From Rosa chinensis (taxonomy: Eukaryota > Streptophyta > Magnoliopsida > Rosales > Rosaceae), in contig NC_037090.1 in NCBI RefSeq assembly GCF_002994745.2, forward strand, positions 124,001-188,000: a stretch of 64,000 nt of DNA. Direction: 5' to 3'. The notes under the pieces were generated by a model that worked only from the letters and a program-made list of their open reading frames with translations, ran no database searches and was not told the origin of the DNA. Made by a program: the position numbers and the translations under genes. Position 1 is the stretch's first letter. The number at the start of each line of letters is the position of its first letter. This document shows positions 59,721-64,000 of the stretch, one piece after another.

Positions 59721-62700
59721 ATGGAATCAGAGGACGAGTTCGATATGCACGATGCCAACGATGACGACAACGACGAGGATTTCTATAGTGGCGGCGACGA
59801 CGACGCCGCTGCCTCTATGGACAGCGACGATGCCGGCGTTGCCGATTACGAGTTCATCGATAACGACTCCGATGATTCTAATGACGCCGCCTCGCATCGA
59901 TACCAGGTCAGTTTCTGCTTCTGCTCTCTTTGAATTTTTTTTTAAACTTGATTTTCGCTAATTGCCTGATTGCCACAAATCTGAAAATGAAACTTTTGAG
60001 CTCTATTCTGTTTGATTTTGGATTATTGGTTTAGTTGGGTATCAAATCATTACCATTTTCTTGTATTGTATTGTGGTAATGCTACAATTTTCATCTTCTT
60101 TTCTTTTGATGTCAGTGCTATTGTTGTTGATTTTGGGTTAATTGTGCAAGTGTTACCTAAGAAGGAATTCTATCTATGATGGCTTTTGCTTTTGTCCATT
60201 TTTTTTTTAACAGCTTAGGGCATTTCCAATTAGAGCAATGTGGTGTCTTTGTATTAGTTAATTACATGTGCTATGCCTTGTTTGGGGACATTTTCTTTCT
60301 AGCGTTAACAAACAATCTCATAGCTCCTCTTTTATCATCAATTCAACTGTTAACTAATGGACCCCATCTCCGTGAAACCACAACCTACCATAAAAGTTTG
60401 TACTGCTGCGGCATGTTCTATCGGTTTGGCCCTGGTCTGTAAATTCTTTGCGTTATTGTTGCAGCAAAACTACACTGTTTTGACGGAAGCTGACATTTGT
60501 CAACATCAAGAGGAGGATATTACAAAGATATCTACAGTGCTTTCCATCTCAAGGGCTGCAGCTAGCATACTGCTCCGCTACTATAATTGGTAAAATGCTG
60601 TCTCCAATCTGTTGTATTTTATTAATTATTATGTAACATTATTTGGGTTACTGGGACGTAAGATTTGGTTGTCTGTTCATTTTAAGTGGGGCTTTGCAGT
60701 TTGCACAATTGATTACGATGCACTTATCTGTATCATGGTGTATTGATAGTCCGTATTTTCTAACAAATCTGTACTTCTTGCTCACAGGAGTGTAAGCAAA
60801 GTACATGATGAGTGGTTTGCAGATGAAGAAAAGGTTCGCAAGACTGTTGGCTTACCAGAGAAACCAGTTATTGAATACCGTAATGCTAAAGAAGTAAGCG
60901 GTCTATTCTTTAGGATATTCATGAAGTTCTGGCATCTTCTGTGGATAGTTGGGGAGTTTTGACTGCTCATTTGGTGTTTTAATGCTCCAACAAGTCTTAT
61001 GTTATTCTAATAACATGCTCTTGTTTCTTTGACAGCTTAATTGTGGGATTTGTTTTGACACCTATCTTTGTGAAGAGATGCATGCTGCAGCCTGTGGTCA
61101 TCCTTTTTGTGACTCATGCTGGGCAGGTTTGATATGCATGTTAAAGCGTTTTTCTTTCCATATTCTTCCATGTTACTGTTTCCTTTCTCCATTACTTGGG
61201 ATTTGTTTATACAAGAGAATTATATCTGTAATGTGATCAGAGTTCTGTCTTCAATTCTCTTAGTTATGCACCTTGCATAAATATATGCTGGTATTACCAT
61301 GGCTGCACTTTAATTGTTTTCCCATATATGTGTAACTTTTATTAGGAGTTGAATATACGTGTGTGGATATATACAACACATGTCTCGATTGTACTTTGTA
61401 TGTATTCCAGCTGTAATTTTATCTGATTGACTCATGATACGAGTTTTGTGTTGAGTGCTTATCATTTGTGCCCAAGAACTTGAATTTTTTGTATATCCTT
61501 GTAATTTAACTTGTCATTCATTGTAGGTTATATTGGTACGGCAATTAATGATGGTCCTGGATGTTTAATATTGCGCTGTCCTGATCCATCTTGTGGTGCT
61601 GTTGTTTTCCAAGATATGATTAATGAACTGGCTTCCAATGAAGACAGGGAGAAATATTCTCGCTACTTTATTAGATCTTATGTCGAGGACAACAGGAAGG
61701 TAATATCATGTTCATGAGTGATTTGTCCATGCTCCCAAAACAAAGCAAAATCTGAGTTGTCCTTGTATCTTCTTGCTTGACAAACATTTAAAGTTATTCT
61801 ATGGTTGTTCTCTTTGTGGTCACTCACCATTGGATTTGAATCCAATGGTGGAGAAAGCTCCTGAATTCATTTGTGGTCACTCGCCACAAATTCTTCAGTC
61901 ACCAGGTGGACAGGAGAAGACTAATCATTAAAAGGAATAGGAGTGTAGGTCGAGGATCATTTTTCTATAATGGTATCTGTCTTTAGTTAGGCATATAATT
62001 AGTTTGGTGACATCATGGTTAATCATATGTGAGCAACTGAGCAATAATTGTATAGTGACTGCAACTTAAAGTACTTGTACTGAAATATTACTTTAGTTTG
62101 CTGATCAAAACCCTGCTGGAGCTCCTAGGGAGAAAAAACTATGTTTACATCAAAATCCTATCAAGCAACTGTAAATCATTATTGATTTAATTGGTAAATA
62201 TCATTCCTGTTCAGATATTGCTGTAATTGTTCTGTTCCACATCACTATGGCTATATTTTTCTGTACCAAGTCTTTGTTCAACATTATGTTGACCGTTATT
62301 GTTTTATTATTTTTTTGTTGGTTTTTTTGTAGACCAAATGGTGTCCTGCTCCAGGCTGTGATTATGCTATAGATTTTATTGTTGGTAGTGGAAGCTATGA
62401 TGTTACTTGCCGCTGTTCATATAGCTTTTGCTGGAACGTGAGTGTCTCTGAATTTCTCTAAGACAAACTTCTTCACTGATTATAGATAGTGAATTGCATG
62501 TCTGTGCTCATCAATTACCCATGGATAGGGGATGCCAGAAATCTCCAAAAATTAGAATGTCAAATAAGATAAGGATATATCAGATAAACTTCTTCACTGG
62601 ATTTGTATCACTTTTTTCTCTGTATCAATCTCCAAAAATTAGAATGTCAAATAAGATAAGGATATATCAGATAAAATGCATGCTTGGATATCAATTCCTT

Positions 62701-63379
62701 GAAAAATACTTGCCAAATAGTTAGCTGCCTATAGATTTGTAGTATCTGGGCTTTGTGGCATTTACATATTGTGAATTTGACTTTGCAGTGTACTGAAGAA
62801 GCTCATCGCCCCGTTGATTGTGGCACAGTGGCCAAATGGATATTGAAGAACAGTGCCGAATCTGAAAATATGAATTGGTATGGAATATCTTAGTTATTGA
62901 TAGGAAAGTAAAATTATAAAGTACGAAGAAAGTTATTTAGATGTGAACGTTGGACTTCCTTGGGCGATGTGATTGCTGAGATGATAACCTATGTGCAGAT
63001 ATAAAGCAGTTGCATGGCCCAAGATGTGCCATGATAATTGTGCTGGCCTGTCTACCCTTGTCCACCTGGATATATATACTTTGATTGTATTAGAGCATAA
63101 GAATGTAGTTTGTTAGATATTGCAGAAATGTCAAAATTAAACACTGAGTTTTTAATGATTCTATAAATTATTGAAGGGAGGGAAATATCTTAACAAAATC
63201 ATGATCTTTCATTTCTAGTATAAGTATTTTGCTGGGAACAATAGCAAAGAAAGATAGGTATTTGTCTGGGTTAATTACAGCAGTCATGAATTGAAAGATA
63301 ATATATGTTTCAAGATTCCTTCTGTTTTAAATGATTTATTATATTGATTGAAGAGTCTATCCAAAACCATCCTCAAGAA

Positions 63380-63422
<43 letters not shown>

Positions 63423-63962
63423 TGTATCAATCGGCACATGGAAATCAGAGGGCTGGTTGGTTCAATAAAAGTCTAAACTCCCCAACACATTATAAACAGT
63501 GGCTGCAAAAATCCTTTAGTTGTCTGTATTTATGTATAGGCCTCATTGCTAAGTTGTATGGCTGCTGGATTTCAGGATATTGGCTAATTCCAAGCCCTGC
63601 CCCAAGTGCAAACGACCCATTGAGAAAAACCAAGGCTGTATGCATATCACTTGCACACCACCTTGTAAATTTGAGTTTTGCTGGTAAGCATTTTTGCAAT
63701 GCGGTTACTTGCCTTTTGATTTCTGGTGTGCTTTGATTTTATAAAACAGTGTTTATCACCTTAGGCTCCTCATATTGTCTTCTAGATACACTATCTTGGT
63801 ATCTCAAAGCTGCATTGCATGTTATCATGCATCTTCTGTGAACTCTAATGCATTTGTGTACATGCTTTCAGGCTCTGTCTTGGTGCATGGTCAGAACATG
63901 GTGAAAGGACAGGTGGCTTTTATGCCTGTAACCGCTATGAGACAGCGAAGCAGGAGGGAGTG
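59721..63962 (+). CDS. Ariadne-type RBR E3 ubiquitin ligase (partial, 3' end outside window)
   Basis: RING-IBR-RING protein that takes ubiquitin from an E2 onto its own RING2 cysteine and then onto substrate. Nine exons seen: 59721-59906, 60465-60589, 60788-60893, 61036-61126, 61527-61699, 62333-62437, 62789-62877, 63576-63683 and 63872-63962; all GT-AG and in phase, 358 residues so far. The start [20 protein letters not shown] opens the very acidic N-terminus typical of plant ARI proteins. RING1 spans about 142-215 (Cys142, Cys145, Cys159, His161, Cys164, Cys167), the IBR about 231-275 ([17 protein letters not shown] at DCGT), and RING2 starts at 300 (CPKC). The probable catalytic Cys313 lies in NQGCMHITC, as in human HHARI. 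The last exon, [20 protein letters not shown], leads into the Ariadne domain beyond the window. Closest to the ARI7/ARI8 group by eye; subgroup not certain. Confidence 0.95.
62540..62675 (+). repeat. Exact 49 bp direct duplication in RBR intron 6
   Basis: 62540-62588 and 62627-62675 are identical over 49 bp (beginning AATCTCCAAAAATTAGAATG), offset 87 bp. Between them ACTTCTTCACTGGATTTGTA resembles 62468-62485, so the repeat unit may be about 87 bp. Confidence 0.9.
63387..63420 (+). repeat. (CT)n microsatellite in RBR intron 7
   Basis: 34 bp of TC/CT dinucleotide, about 155 bp before exon 8. Confidence 0.9.
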
Positions 63963-64000
63963 GTATGTTAATGTAGTTTGCAACTCTATTTTGATGGTTG

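Overview
This is a nuclear plant (dicot) window. Every real gene in it has GT-AG introns, and the best landmark is a complete FLOWERING LOCUS T gene whose product starts [13 protein letters not shown] and ends in GSGGRRR, the form I know from Rosaceae; I infer Rosaceae and probably subfamily Rosoideae (rose, strawberry, bramble group), without proof of genus.

Layout. 1-5.4 kb: FAS1 (largest subunit of chromatin assembly factor 1), minus strand, nine exons, running off the left edge. 5.4-18.1 kb: FAS1-FT intergenic space with a possible E2F-type site near FAS1, a broken hAT transposase, a Mutator-like element, a MITE, a hAT element that contains a long-armed foldback, another MITE, and an internally duplicated FT proximal promoter. 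18.1-19.4 kb: FT, four exons, plus strand. 19.5-52.5 kb: an almost unbroken nest of transposable elements. It holds a PIF/Harbinger element beginning 84 bp after the FT stop, itself carrying a LINE remnant, a solo LTR and a Mutator-like element; a Tourist-like MITE split by a copia element; a second solo LTR of the same family in the opposite orientation; more copies of the Mutator-like family; a 4.85 kb CACTA element with a hAT inside; a duplicated segment holding a hAT, a SINE, a hairpin MITE and a LINE; and a second ORF1-only LINE. 54.7-58.9 kb: chloroplast phosphoglycolate phosphatase (PGLP1), eleven exons, plus. 59.7 kb to the right edge: an Ariadne-type RBR E3 ubiquitin ligase, plus, nine exons seen and incomplete.

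How the parts fit. The four genes do not form a pathway: FAS1 acts in replication-coupled chromatin assembly, FT is the mobile flowering signal, PGLP1 acts in photorespiration and the RBR protein in ubiquitin transfer. The gene order FAS1-FT matches Arabidopsis (AT1G65470 and AT1G65480), so the left part is a conserved block, while both flanks of FT have been filled with mobile DNA. I found no previously undescribed enzyme or defence system. The most unusual material is structural: the foldback upstream of FT, the Harbinger insertion in the FT 3' region, a Mutator-like family with CAATAAT ladders and CCGG-rich blocks, ORF1-only LINEs, and a copia element with a palindromic minisatellite leader. 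Exon borders were set by reading frame, splice consensus and remembered Arabidopsis proteins; all element calls rest on terminal repeats and target-site duplications (TSDs) read by eye.
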